From Flectonema sp. DT1601 (Eukaryota > Euglenozoa > Diplonemea > Diplonemida > Diplonemidae): a stretch of 64,000 nt of DNA. The stretch's first letter is position 1. Each line of letters begins with the position of its first letter. The DNA lies in contig OZ025794.1 of NCBI GenBank assembly GCA_964019425.1, positions 992,001-1,056,000 on the forward strand, in the 5' to 3' direction. This document shows, piece by piece, positions 31,406 to 42,496 of this stretch. The notes beneath the pieces were generated by a model. The model saw nothing but the letters and a program-made list of their open reading frames with translations. It did no database searches and was not told the DNA's origin. The position numbers were made by a program, and so were the translations under genes.

Positions 31406-32281
31406 TTAAGACCTTGGGCAACGATCTCCACAGTTAGGACCAGCTGGGAATGGACCATGTGGTTTTGGAGCAGCGCAAAATGGGGCGTTAAGAGTTCCTG
31501 ATCTGCCAAAGGCTTGCATCAGCTCATCGTGACGAAGCTCAAATGTCACACTTTCAGTTGGACCTGTGGCAGAACCCATCACCTTATAGAATGACGTCGT
31601 CTTTTGAGAATCATCAAATTGTGGTGAGCATGATGAACTCTCCCACTGGTCCAACAACAAGTGTTGGTTAATACCATGAGGTCTTGGTCCAGTACAAGCA
31701 ATGCATCTGTATAACGCGACAGTGAATAAACAAGTTGAACCTCCACAACATGTGAATGTGATTTTGGAACCAGCAGCCATTGATCTTGGAAGTGTGTATG
31801 CCTCCATACCCATCATTGAAGGAGGGAAGTCATAGAAGACACTGTGACCCATATCAATACGATCAGTGAATACGGTAGGTGTAATATCAACAGTTGAGTG
31901 AGGGGATGCAATAGAAACACCAGTCTTACAAGTTGAAGGTGGAGGAGTATGTACCACAGTAACTAATTCACCACAAGTGTGAGTAGCTGGAACACCAAGA
32001 AAAGGAGAAGCAGTACAACATCTAACAGTGTAAGTAGCTCCAGATACTAAAGGATTGTTGTCTGCGTCGGCTTCAATTAAAAAGTTTGTTTCCGTGTGTA
32101 AAGCCAACGTGTTGTGTACATCAAAAATCTCTACGTTTGGTACGACCAGCCCTGGGAACGCTGCACACCTCACAAACGCAAAGAATGGATCCGGCAACAC
32201 ATCAGTAAATGACGGATTAACCGTAATAGTTGTCAACCCAATAAGAACCTCAGTTACAATCAACGTTAAATGACCGAACAT
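31406..32281 (-). CDS. Secreted Cys-rich orphan protein, 291 aa
   Basis: The start chosen is the ATG at 32281 (MFGHLTLIVTEVLIGLTTIT), which gives a signal-peptide-like N-terminus and lies 36 nt after a CCCCCTTCAG acceptor-like site. The mature part is rich in Cys, Thr and Pro, with local motifs VRCCTASP, FTCCGGSTCLF and CIACTGPRPHG, and ends CGDRCPRS. No membrane span or anchor is seen after the signal. I recognise no family; the disulfide-rich composition suggests an extracellular or vacuolar protein. It is followed closely (130 nt) by the PPR-like gene on its upstream side. Confidence 0.75.
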   Translation of the reverse strand: MFGHLTLIVTEVLIGLTTITVNPSFTDVLPDPFFAFVRCAAFPGLVVPNVEIFDVHNTLALHTETNFLIEADADNNPLVSGATYTVRCCTASPFLGVPATHTCGELVTVVHTPPPSTCKTGVSIASPHSTVDITPTVFTDRIDMGHSVFYDFPPSMMGMEAYTLPRSMAAGSKITFTCCGGSTCLFTVALYRCIACTGPRPHGINQHLLLDQWESSSCSPQFDDSQKTTSFYKVMGSATGPTESVTFELRHDELMQAFGRSGTLNAPFCAAPKPHGPFPAGPNCGDRCPRS

Positions 32282-32411
32282 TAGAAGTTTTGTTTTGTTT
32301 TTTTTCGAATGAAATCTGAAGGGGGTTAACTTAATACTATAATTAAACATAGGAAAGTGAAAATAACACATTACTCCAACCACCACAAACAGTAAATATA
32401 ACAACCTTACC

Positions 32412-33428
32412 CTAAGTTGTTTCGTACTTTAGAATGTAGTCCTTGAAAACGATCTGTCTTTCAGGTGCTACACTGCGAGAGATATACGGTTGTAATACTT
32501 CTCTTGCTTGTTCTAAAGCAGAAGAGATATCTCCAAGTTGGTGATGAGCAATCATTCTATGTCTCCAGAGAGATAGTTCGTAAAGTTTGTTGTTAAATTG
32601 ATCGAAGGCGTATTCAGGAACTCCACATTGCTTCCTCTGAGATTCCAATTTCAAAACCAATTGAGGAGATGTTAATACCATCGCATGAGACATTGCTATG
32701 GAGAATAATCTACAATTCGCATCTATTATAGACGAAAAACACTTTTCCCAAACCATTTCAAAACGTTCTGCTGACAAGCAGTGTGGAATCAACACCGAAA
32801 GTGTTGCAGCGTTTCCTTCTGGGTTTGCATCATCGTCCCATTCTTTAAAAACTAATTCCCATTCTTGATTGCTGGCAACAGCTCTCAAATATGATGTAAG
32901 ATGAACGACATTCGCATAGCTTCTGACTTCATCGAATAATTCACACGCCCATAAGTAGTTATGGGTAACAGCACAAAAGGTAAGAGCAGCCCCGATAGTT
33001 GCACTACTCTTATGAGTGATGTGATTGTAAATGTGTTTAGCAGTTTTTACAGAGTCTGTGTTGTTAAATATGTTGGGTGTTCTGGATAATGTCACCAGAG
33101 CTATTGACCATGTTACGTCATTAGGTTCATGTTGTTGAATCAAATCTATTAATATTCTACTGGTATTGGAGTCTCGTAGCTCACCAGAACGTTGCAAAGC
33201 CGCTCCCAACGTTTCTGAATTTCCAGGATTCTGTTTTACTAGTAAGAGTATCTCACTACCACTGGAAGCCTGTCCAATGGCACGTCTTTCCGCAGTTCCA
33301 TAACTTCCTTTTATTGGACTTAGCGGTCTGTCGGAGTTTAAAACAGCCGCTATTGCTTCAAATGGCAATCGTTGTCTGCTGTCGGAATGAAGTAGTCGGA
33401 CACCTGATCGGAGGAGTGAGATGTTCAT
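32412..33428 (-). CDS. PPR-like/helical-repeat protein, probably mitochondrial, 338 aa
   Basis: The N-terminus MNISLLRSGVRLLHSDSRQR is basic and amphipathic, as in mitochondrial presequences. The rest is predicted helical, with tandem helix pairs such as ATIGAALTFCAVTHNYLWACELFDE and a Trp/Leu-rich pattern like PPR or TPR repeats. PPR proteins bind organelle RNA and guide its processing or translation. The repeat boundaries are degenerate, so the family is only likely. The ATG lies 2 nt after a textbook acceptor (T-rich tract, TTTTTTTTGCAG), which decides the start. Compare the protein at 57203-58300, which may be a distant relative. Confidence 0.6.
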   Translation of the reverse strand: MNISLLRSGVRLLHSDSRQRLPFEAIAAVLNSDRPLSPIKGSYGTAERRAIGQASSGSEILLLVKQNPGNSETLGAALQRSGELRDSNTSRILIDLIQQHEPNDVTWSIALVTLSRTPNIFNNTDSVKTAKHIYNHITHKSSATIGAALTFCAVTHNYLWACELFDEVRSYANVVHLTSYLRAVASNQEWELVFKEWDDDANPEGNAATLSVLIPHCLSAERFEMVWEKCFSSIIDANCRLFSIAMSHAMVLTSPQLVLKLESQRKQCGVPEYAFDQFNNKLYELSLWRHRMIAHHQLGDISSALEQAREVLQPYISRSVAPERQIVFKDYILKYETT

Positions 33429-33561
33429 ACCTGCAAAAAAATAAAATAAAATAAAATAAGTTATATCACAGAAACAGACGTGTATTATCAGATTGGTTCT
33501 TGCTGCTTCATTGTTATGTAATTTAAAAAAAAAAAAAAAAAGATAATTTTAACAACCAAAT

Positions 33562-33595
<34 letters not shown>

Positions 33596-33729
33596 CCGTC
33601 TCGTGGGTTGGAAACACACACTGCAATGTTGGTTCGTTTTCACTTCCTTTTTTTTTTTTTTTTTTTTCTTGTTTGTTTCACTAGTAAAAATCTCTTTTAT
33701 TTCTTTAGTAAGAATAATTATATTCAAGA

Positions 33730-33885
33730 TTGCCTTTCAGAGGCAAAGGCGACAGGCTTCTCAGAGGTTATTAAATCGTGTTTAAAGCTGAGCACCCCTT
33801 CCGTAGAAGGGCCGCAACCAGAGTGCTAATAAGATTGAGTTGTTACCGAAAAGTGGTAACTTCAATCGGTTAGAATATTATTCTA
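33730..33885. ncRNA. Cluster of four perfect hairpins, candidate structured RNA
   Basis: Four stem-loops lie in 156 bases: TTGCCT-TTCAG-AGGCAA (33730-33746), CCCTTC-CGTA-GAAGGG (33796-33811), GATTGA/GTTACC...GGTAAC/TCAATC (33833-33867) and TAGAAT-ATT-ATTCTA (33871-33885). It sits about 70 bases 3' of the coatomer zeta gene. It could be a separate RNA gene on either strand or a structured 3'UTR. I cannot match it to snRNA, tRNA or snoRNA consensus. Confidence 0.35.
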
Positions 33886-33952
33886 GTAGTGCGCTACAGG
33901 TGAAAAAATCTCCTTTTTATTAAAAATAACTCCACTCAAGAATGTGACACAA

Positions 33953-34689
33953 CTACTGACCACCAGAGCGAAGGATGTTTCTCACACGTGTTGCAGCATC
34001 TTGACTCTCAGATGCGTGCTCGTATACCAACTGGTACACTTCTGCAGAAGGGTTCAGCAGGATTCCTCCATCAATAACTTCATCAACGACAAGTACGAGA
34101 AGATCAAAGTTTTCGAGAAGAGTTCTCTTGTCGACCTGTTTTTTTTGTATTTTTTTGATATTTGTCATGATTTAAAAAAACAAACACCACCTCGACTAAA
34201 ATACAAAGCACATACTCTAAATAACTGTTTTACAACACCTTCAATTGTTGTTAAACAGTTACTGATTACTAGTTCATTCTCATTTAAGCTTCCAATCACG
34301 TAGAAGTATGTCTCAGGGTTCATTGTAAATACAACTGTGTGAGAGTCAACTAACGTGATGTCACCTCCTTCTTTTGGAGTCGGAGCTGTTGTTGTTGTTG
34401 TTGTTGTTTTTTTTTTTACTAAACACTCGCACAATAACATAAGAAAATCATAATACACATACTGGTGTTGGTGTGTGTCTTCTCGTAAAGCTTCTTTTCA
34501 AAGGCAGTCTGCTTGTCAAGCTTTCCCTCAAAAGGCTCATCGTAGTACTTGGCGAAAAGACGATTACCTGAAAATTGTTATTATTTTTTTTTTAAACTCT
34601 TTAAATGGTTCCTTAAATATATAAAGATCAAACATACCCTCGTCATCGAGGATGACTACTCCCTGAATCTTGTGGATTATGTCAGTCAT
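33953..34689 (-). CDS. COPZ: Coatomer subunit zeta (four exons)
   Basis: Coatomer zeta is a small longin-fold subunit of the COPI F-subcomplex, which coats Golgi-to-ER vesicles. Exons, in coding order, are 34689-34638, 34567-34463, 34385-34216 and 34135-33953. The introns are 70, 77 and 80 nt, all with GTATGT donors and CAG acceptors. The joined product has 169 residues, close to the usual 177. Landmarks are IQGVVILDDEGNRLFAKYY, KQTAFEKKLYEKT, YFYVIGSLNENELV and DKRTLLENFDLLVLVVDEVI, followed by DGG. All of these follow the zeta-COP pattern; sigma-adaptin, its paralogue, lacks the VDEVIDGG signature. The most intron-rich gene found in this window. Confidence 0.95.
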
Positions 34690-35539
34690 TTTGTTTAATC
34701 GGTTTCTGTTTTTGGAATGGAACTAATAATAATAATTTATGATTTAATCATTTAAATGAAGACGTTTAATAACTTTATTTCACATGTTGTAGTTACCTCC
34801 CCGACTGTAGAGAATACGGAACAGTGAAAATACTTCATCACTACGATTGCGAAACTACCACTGCGGACTCATGGTAGTTAATTTCAGTTTTGGTGGTCTG
34901 TTCATTTTCTTTCGCTTTTTTTTTTTTCAGCTTTGTGTTCGTTGCTCATTTTTCTGGAATTTTTTTTTTTTTTTCCCTTACTTACCGTGAACATCACACC
35001 CGTCAGAAGGAATGACTGCCCACTAAGAACAACACGAATTCAACTCGAGATAACAGTAAATTGATTACTGTAAACAGACGAACAACATATTACGTCGTTC
35101 GATGTTTTTTTTTTTAAAAAAAAACACACATTTTAAAAAAAACAACTTTTAAAAAAAAAAAAAAATCGTTCAAAAACTCGGAGAGGATAGTAATATAAAT
35201 GCTCCGCCTTTTGAAAGAGAACTCAAATAAACGATACGTGCGATCATGTGTTTTTTTTTTTTTTTTTTTTTTTGCATTTACCAAAAGTGCAACATAACAA
35301 GCATCTACCAATGGTTTGGTTGCTTTGGGAAGTCTACCGGAATAGGCCAATCTGTTGTTGTTTTTTTTGTTTTGAAATTGATGAATGCGACTTTAAAGTT
35401 AAATAGAGCGGAAAAAATAGAAATATCATACGCAAATCACAATCCCTTGTAGCTAAGACTGTTTGTTTGTCTTGAAGGTGAACACAACGTGAGTAACACA
35501 ACTAAACAAAAACAGAAACCAAACATCTCAAGAAAGTAA
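34690..35539. other. Intergenic region, nothing recognised
   Basis: AT-rich sequence with several A/T runs. Frames at 35114-35452 are built on homopolymers. A CAAAAACAG acceptor-like site at about 34706 serves coatomer zeta. Confidence 0.6.
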
Positions 35540-37087
35540 TCACGATGCTGGTGAGGAGCTGGAGCTACTCGTCTGCTGTTGCTGTTGTCGTCGTTGGGAT
35601 GATAGTCTCTCATGAAGCTCACTGTAAGCAGTAACCATACTTTGATGAAATGTAAGATAAGCTTCCGCCTCCTCAACAGAAGGAGCACAGAGTCCGTTTG
35701 TAGTCCGAGAGAGTGCTGGCATTACAGGCTGTGCTACCAAGGGTATTGAAGTGATAATACTTTCACTAGTCGACACGACCGGTGAAGTCTTAACTTCCGT
35801 CACATCTGTTGTGTGAGAAGGAGAACTAGAAGTTGATGGAGTTTTTGTATTTCTTTTAGTTATTAAATAACTCCCCTGGTACAGTCGATATGCTTCAGCT
35901 ATTTCCTCAGCTGTTACTTTCGGTGTTGGTGGTTTCGCTTCTGTGGCTGTCGGAGTCTCATTTTCTTGAGCATCAGCATTGTTAGCATTTTCCACCGGAG
36001 CGACATTCTCAGCCTGGGCCGCAACAGCAGCAGCAGCAGCAACATCTCTAGCCTGCTGAGCTTCTCTAGCAGCATTTTTATTTGTGGTATCGATGTTTTG
36101 TCTACAGTATGGACAAGTCGTTTGTCTTTCTAACCACTGTCTTAAACAGTGTCTGTGGAACATGTGTGAACATCCTAGTTTTTTAGCATCACCACTGTAT
36201 AATTCATCGTAGCAGATACTACAGGTTGGATCTTGTTCGACTTCCTCTTCGGTAGCATTTCTAAACTGTTCGTCAAGATTAGCAGCCAGCCTGCGGTAGT
36301 TCATAAAGTTGTGAGTAGTGCGATATAAGTTTCTAACTGTGACAAACATCTCTCTTAGAAGGTTTATTGGAAGACCATAATAAGTATAAATCACAAAGAA
36401 GAATATGATATAAGTCGCGCACTGTAATATGTCTGATACGATCTCAAGGTAGAATCTAACAGAACCTTTACCTTCCCATCGTCTATTACGTCGAGCATCA
36501 ACAAAGTGAACTACTAAACGAAGGAGAGCAGTTGTCGCAAGGATTGACATTATGATGAACTCTTCTAATATTATTAGACGAACAGATGGTCCGTTAGTTG
36601 CCATATCACTAATGAAGAAATATCCACTCATAGCGTCAACTGTTATTAAGGTAAACAAGAACAATACAAGTCGTAACTGACCTGTTCCTACTGTGGGTGT
36701 TTGTTCAATAAATTCCAATCTCGACTGTCCCAACCAATGAAATATTTTCCAAACAACACACAAAACAAACAACGCTACCATCATCACCGTGAATTTTTCA
36801 CTAAAAATAGTCAGCGTTAGGAATATTTCCATCAGAAAGAATGCAGTGTTTTCCATTACTTTTTCAACTTCTTGCACTCGTAAGTTACCCAAAAAAATAA
36901 ATCTTATCAACTGAAATACCAAACTAACGATTACCATAAAACTATTAGATAATAGAACATTAAATAATCTACTTTGAGCGAGATGAACCATAGTCGGATA
37001 GTACTGCTGATGAGTGTAGAAACTACTCGCTATGACTACAGCCATTACTCCTAAACTAACGATGCTATAAATTGCTAACTTGTTCAT
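35540..37087 (-). CDS. HRD1: Hrd1/synoviolin-type RING E3 ubiquitin ligase
   Basis: The 515-residue protein has an N-terminal block of six to eight membrane segments (about 5-240). A membrane-proximal region (NFMNYRRLAANLDEQFRNAT) follows, then a RING-H2 finger at 289-328: Cys289, Cys292, Cys306, His308, His311, Cys314, Cys325, Cys328. Hrd1 is the central channel and ligase of ER-associated degradation, passing misfolded ER proteins to the proteasome. The C-terminal third is Ala/Glu/Thr/Ser-rich with a CAG-coded Gln run near the end (RRQQQQQ). The start is the ATG at 37087; upstream frame is only poly-Lys from A-runs and is excluded. Unlike most genes here, no clean acceptor precedes the ATG; an A-run of about 18 abuts it. 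Confidence 0.93.
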   Translation of the reverse strand: MNKLAIYSIVSLGVMAVVIASSFYTHQQYYPTMVHLAQSRLFNVLLSNSFMVIVSLVFQLIRFIFLGNLRVQEVEKVMENTAFFLMEIFLTLTIFSEKFTVMMVALFVLCVVWKIFHWLGQSRLEFIEQTPTVGTGQLRLVLFLFTLITVDAMSGYFFISDMATNGPSVRLIILEEFIIMSILATTALLRLVVHFVDARRNRRWEGKGSVRFYLEIVSDILQCATYIIFFFVIYTYYGLPINLLREMFVTVRNLYRTTHNFMNYRRLAANLDEQFRNATEEEVEQDPTCSICYDELYSGDAKKLGCSHMFHRHCLRQWLERQTTCPYCRQNIDTTNKNAAREAQQARDVAAAAAVAAQAENVAPVENANNADAQENETPTATEAKPPTPKVTAEEIAEAYRLYQGSYLITKRNTKTPSTSSSPSHTTDVTEVKTSPVVSTSESIITSIPLVAQPVMPALSRTTNGLCAPSVEEAEAYLTFHQSMVTAYSELHERLSSQRRQQQQQTSSSSSSPAS

Positions 37088-37109
37088 TTTTTTTTTTTTT
37101 TTGTTGTGT

Positions 37110-37143
<34 letters not shown>

Positions 37144-38170
37144 CCTGTATATGTGATGAATGATTAAAAGAACAGTTTTTTTTTACATTACTGCAATTTA
37201 TAAATATATACTGCGAATTGAGTAATTTTGTCAAACATTTTTTTTTTTTTTTTTTTTCCCCCTGCTCCTGTCATTTTTTAAAACATATTATGAATACGAT
37301 AATTTCAAAAAATAAATAATTTACCAAATCGTAATAACAATTATAATTATAATAGATTATATTAGCGAGCCAAGCAGTGCTTTATCTTAATATAGATTAG
37401 TAGCGCGTTGCAAAAAAAAAAAAAAAAAAAAAAAAAAAGAAGGGAAAAAAAAAAAAAAGGAACTCTTACTTTTGTTATTGTTTATTGCTGTTACTAGTTT
37501 TATATGAAGGGTTGCATACCTACATGTCAGATGGTGATCTTGCATAGCCTTGACACAACAAAACACCCTGTATGGGGTCAAGGATTTCATTATAAGGGGA
37601 AAAAAGAATCTCGATAAAGATATCAGAACAGAGCTTGTGAGCATACCGTAGATCTTTTGCGTCAGCATTTTTGATTTTGTCTTCCTGCCTACTCCGTTTT
37701 TTGTAACACATCGGGTACTCTTCTTTCTTTTAATTCTATCGAACTTGCAAAAATGGTATTGAGAAAAAAAAAGGGGAAAAAACGAGAAAAAAAATAAATT
37801 TAGTTTTGGCTTTTTGTTTAGACGCACTAGTGCATATTTCTCAATGAAATCTTTTTAACACACGCCACTAACAACAACTTTTCTTTAATACTCAACAATT
37901 ATTGTCTTATTGTCATATAAAGAACAGAGTTCAAAAAAAGGGGAAAAGAAAATAAAAAGGAGGGGGGGAAAAAAAAACCTTCCCCTTCACTATGGGACAT
38001 TAAAATTTTTAATAATCGACAGATAAAAAAAAAAAAGAACTACACGCCTACAACTGATTAATATTCACACTCGTGCAGTAGGTGACTCTTAAAACTCGTA
38101 ACATTTATTATAGCCATACACAATGACATACTTTAATGAGATCTAAACCAGTCCAATCCAACTAATTTCT
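37088..38170. other. Intergenic region, homopolymer-rich
   Basis: It contains many A/T runs and a 146-codon low-complexity frame (37387-37827) that I reject. No gene or RNA is recognised. Confidence 0.6.
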
Positions 38171-39269
38171 CTAAATAGTAACTCTTTGACTCTTCTCTTG
38201 AGGTGATGGCTGTGGTACATCTCCGATTGGATTCTCTACTTTTTTAGGATCATTTGGAGAACTGTAACTCTTCTTAGGAGGGCTGGTGTAAGCTGATTGT
38301 TGGTAATTAGAATCACCAGGTCCTTTATAATAACTTCTACCTCCACTTTCAGTACCATCATCTGAGGGTTTTGAGTAGCTTACATCTGTTTGTTCTTCAG
38401 TGTTGGAAGCGTAAACCTCTTCCTTCACACTTAACGCTTCACCAGATTCCGTTGTAGAAGTTGGAGGAACAGAGTCAGAAAGGGTTTCCTTAGGAACAGA
38501 AACAGCTGGTGGTGCAGCAGGTGGTCCACCAGGAGCATATTGCGGAGCTGCTGACCCACCAGGTGCGTATGACGGAATACCACTCAAACCAGGTGGAGCA
38601 TACGATTGATTTGGTAAGCCACTTGGAGGATAAGGAACAGCACCAGGGAAAGGCATTGGAGGCGCTTCAAGACCACCTGGATAACCAGGCATTGGAGGCA
38701 TTGGAGGCATTCCCGGAGGAGGAATTGGTGGCATCATCCCAGGCATACCCGGAAAAGGTGGCATACCAGGAACATTCATAGGCATCGGAGGGTACATAGG
38801 CATACCAGGCATACCAAAAGGCGGCATCCCAAAAGGTGGCATCCCAAACATAGGCATCATCGGAGGCATTGCAGTAGTAACCTTCTTACCGTAATGATTA
38901 AGTTCTTCTTCAGATAATAATTCATCTGGTACTCCTTCCATTCCAAATACTTCGAATTCAAATGTTGATCGATGCTCTAATGCTCCAGGTACTTTCTTTA
39001 TTTCCATAGTGTGTTGTTTAACGTAATGATTACGAAGACCAATCGCGTTGTTCAGACGACGTTCACATCTGGGACACCGAAAATGTTTTTCTTTCTGGTG
39101 TTGGATGAGCATACTTTCATCTCCGAACTTCTTCTCACAATAATAACACCACGGCTGTGTGTGTTGTTTAGTATTGATTTCTATGGACTGTACTTTCAAC
39201 ATGAGTTTAGATACATACCTTTATGTCTTTTCCTTTGGAATCTCCAGACGACTTCTTTTTCTTCGGCAT
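38171..39269 (-). CDS. ZNF207: BuGZ/ZNF207-like zinc-finger spindle protein (two exons)
   Basis: Exon 1 is 39269-39219 (MPKKKKSSGDSKGKDIK). A 64-nt intron (GTATGT...ACAG, 39218-39155) joins in phase to exon 2, 39154-38171, giving 344 residues. Two closely spaced C2H2 fingers lie at about 18-70: PWCYYCEKKFGDE...H...H and FRCPRCERRLNN...H...H. The conserved VFGMEGVP follows. A long Gly/Met/Pro-rich low-complexity region comes next and a Ser/Pro-rich tail ends the protein. In animals BuGZ stabilises Bub3 at kinetochores and phase-separates on spindle microtubules. The fingers and EGMP-type motif match that family well; the GLEBS motif for Bub3 is not obvious to me in the tail. Confidence 0.88.
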
Positions 39270-40755
39270 CTTAACTTCTTATACCTGTTGCTGAATAGAT
39301 GTTATAAAGTACATTTCTACTTACTTAAATTGCGATCAGGTGCACCACCAAAAGAGTGCGTAATGAAACAGAAACTATTTGTAGTCTGGTTTTGGCTCGT
39401 TTTGTTCATATGAAGACTGACAAAACAATTTGTGTGTGTTATTTATTTTTTTTTATTTTTTTATTTTTTTTTTTTTGTACCGACGTAGTAGAGAAGACTA
39501 TTCAGATTGATATGGTTATGATTTATTTTCCCCCCTGCAACAGGATTCTGTTTGCGTTAAATGAATTATGCGGAGTGGAGTCAAACGCTGTGCAGCCTAC
39601 AGGGGCCAGTCCCAACTAGCACCCCAGCTGCGTTCAACGAAATATAAATTACAAATTTATATAAAGGCTAATCTGAATGGCCTATTCTTGCGTTTGTTTT
39701 TCTCTTCACTTTTTTTTTTTTTTTTTTTTTTTTGACTATTTTTTTTCCCCTCCCAAGCTGGCAAAACCGGTCTTTTTAGCTGAAAAAAAAAAAAATAATC
39801 TCTCGCTTTGTTGTTGTCGGGTAACACAAATTCATTAAGAAATTATTTTAACAGCGATTGGAGCAGCAGATTCAATTGTACAGCAAATGATAGCAGCCAA
39901 GTCATGTTATTTTTTTTTTTTTTTTTTTTCCCCTTTAAATCCCTCCTCTGCCTTCTTCTCAATAACTCATTTAAGAAATGAATTTGTTGGCGAAACCAAT
40001 ATTGGGAAACATCCCAAAAAAAAAAAAAAAAAAAAAAAAACATAAAAACCAGAATAACAATAACGAAACAGCGGAAGGAAAAGAAAGAAAGAAAAAACGT
40101 CATTTAGTGACGACAAAAGAATGGGGGTGAAAAAAAAAAAGCTTCTTACAATCTTGTTCGGTAATCCACGAGTAAAGTACAATGGAATCACATTAAAAAA
40201 ACAAGAGCATGTTTGCACAAATATTTCACATCAGACAGTGTGCATATGGCTTACAGTGGTTATCCGCGCATAAGCTTCTTGTTTCCTTTAATAAGATATC
40301 CTTATTTTTATTTTTTTTATTTTATTTTTTATGAACACACCGCAGACATAACAAAACCGAAAGACAGAAAACCCATTCAGAAAGTTGCTGTACACAACTC
40401 AAAGAGTCGACAATAGAAGAGACCCGTTCACCTTCCTGCTTTGACTTCTTCTTCTTCTTCTTCTTTTTTTTTTTTTCCTTCTGAGAATTTAAGAGGAAAG
40501 AGGGCAACGAACTGAAAGAAGAACAAAGAATCGAAGAACATACAAATTGCGATTTTTTAGCAAACTTTGCAAAATTTCTCAAATTTCCTTCTCACTTTTT
40601 TTTTTTTTTAAAAAACTTTTGGTTGCTTTGTTTTGTTGAAATGAAGTCAAAAGTCACTAACTCAGACGGGAATGCAGGCCTAAGTATAACCTCTCCCAGA
40701 AGAGCTTCTAGGAAGGTAGCCTGTGATGACAGGAACTTGATAGTAGTAACATTTC
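39270..40755. other. Intergenic region with SINE-like copy
   Basis: A reverse-strand SINE-like copy lies at 39464-39681. The rest is homopolymer-rich, and the frames at 39843-40582 are low-complexity. No gene is supported. Confidence 0.55.
39464..39681 (-). repeat. SINE-like dispersed repeat, copy C (poly-A tail, longer)
   Basis: On the minus strand it starts CCATTCAGATTAGCCTTTAT and ends TCTTCTCTACTACGTCGGTAC followed by 13 A. The middle carries about 80 bases absent from copies A and B, then GCAAACAGAATCCTGTTGCA as in copy D. Confidence 0.55.
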
Positions 40756-42068
40756 TTAGTCACTAATACTTGATGAATTGTGATTGTCTTCACTTGACAT
40801 CTCTTTATGATCTCTTTTACGAGGCGGCGGATGAACACCAGTATCAGACATACTTGCATCAATATTCCAGTCTTCCTTTTCCTTTACAGCATTTGCTACT
40901 TCTTTTGCAGCTATGTCCAACGATGCATTTTCAGTTATGTTATTTAATTGTTTCCATTGTCCTTTCGATTCTGATAAGGATTTTTTAGGTAACGGTGGTA
41001 TTGTCGTGTTTGGTGTTATTATTTTAATCTCCTCCTTCACAAGTACTGATTTGCTACTCTTTGCGTTGATGCTTTCGGTGGTTACATTGCTACCGACTTG
41101 AATCTGGTTGGGTTTTTGTGAATTTCTTAGCCTATCTTCCTGAAGGTCTTTTAGAGTCGCACGCTGTAATTCCTGTTTGTTTTTTTGTTGTTGTTGTTGT
41201 TTTTTTTAAAACTGAATACTCGCAGTTGTTTTAAAAGAAGGAAGGAAATATAGAAAATCAACGATACCTCACTCTTGACAAAAATTACTACGGGATTCTT
41301 GGTACCGTAGGCTCCCATGAATTGAACTTTTGTTTTGAAATCACTATTGCTCTTTAAGACAATTCCTAGGGAACCTTTCTGAACTATAATTTGATCTGAA
41401 TTTCCGACTCGGACATCAGCCTTAGCGATGACGGTTACCCCATCTTCAAAACGGATAGTTTGATGTAGTTTTGTTGGAATTGGTGTTGTAGGTTGATCTG
41501 ATGTTTTTGGTACGGTGTCGCGTTGTTCTTGAGAGCGAATGACTTGTTCGAGTCTTCCAATTCTTTTTTGAAGAGCCAATTGTTGTGGAGAATCTTTATC
41601 GTGATCTCTTTCAATAATATTTCGAAGCCTATCAGCTTCAGCTTTGTCATATTTAGCTGCTTCCGCAACCCTTGCCTTTTCCTCTTCAAGTTTTCTCAAC
41701 CTCTCAGACAATGAGGTTTCTAAATCCTGTGTTGGAAGTGGTCTTCGTTGGACCACCGGCATCATTGCGGTTTCAGGCTTTACCACCGTACCCATGGTAA
41801 AGACTAAGCATATAATAATTCCGAACAAGAACGCACCTACAACAGCACCGACCCATCCCTGTCTGCGAACCCAATAAGGAAGCCCAGGAAGAGCACTGCT
41901 TGATTGGATCTTTCTGTAAAATTTGGTTTGTGTGTTACTGTGATGATTAAAACATTTAAAATAAAAATAAAAATAAAAATAAAACTTAATAACATACCTA
42001 AACGAAGGTTCTCGGTGATATAGCTGTGGTGTTCGCGGGGCTCTCCTGCCCTCTTCATAGCCCATCAT
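40756..42068 (-). CDS. Single-span membrane protein with coiled coil, orphan (three exons)
   Basis: Exons in coding order are 42068-41998, 41913-41268 and 41172-40756. The introns are 84 nt (GTATGT) and 95 nt (GTATCG), both ending ACAG. The 377-residue product has a basic cytosolic N-terminus (MMGYEEGRRAPR), one membrane span at about 45-67 (GAVVGAFLFGIIICLVFTMG) and a coiled coil with SERLRKLEEEKARVAEAAK at about 90-160. A small beta-rich region follows (TIRFEDGVTVIAKADVRVG), then a Lys-rich tail with PPPRKRDHK. I do not recognise the family. A type II topology would put the coiled coil in a lumen or outside; this is inference. A second in-frame ATG follows the first. Confidence 0.75.
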
Positions 42069-42496
42069 ACTATACGAAACCCATATCTGGTTGTTGTCAT
42101 AAAATAGATTTTAATCATCTTACAGACCTTCCCATTAGAATAATAAAAGTTAACATGAAAAAAAGTAAACAAGCGACCGCTGGGCGCCTAATGTTTTTTT
42201 TTCCTTTCTTTAAAAAAAAAAAAAGGGAAAAACCGTATGAACTATAATAATAAACTAACAATAAATACCTACCTACACCACCCCCACCACCCTGAAGGTG
42301 GTAAAAAGGGATAGAAAAAGAAAAGAAGGAAAAAAAAGAAATCACTTTCTTCCAGATGCAGCAACGGAGAAAAATATTTATTCACATAAAGTGTGCTGTG
42401 TAAACTGGCACACAGAGAGGTTGGGAGGGGGAGAAACTGCAGTATGAAACGCTAGCCTGCTTGAGAACTCTGAAGACATGCAGACAACGCTTATGC
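42069..42496. other. Intergenic region, nothing recognised
   Basis: Short AT-rich gap between the membrane coiled-coil gene start and the CFAP58 3' end. It contains a GGTGG-rich stretch near 42280-42300 and A-runs. Confidence 0.5.
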
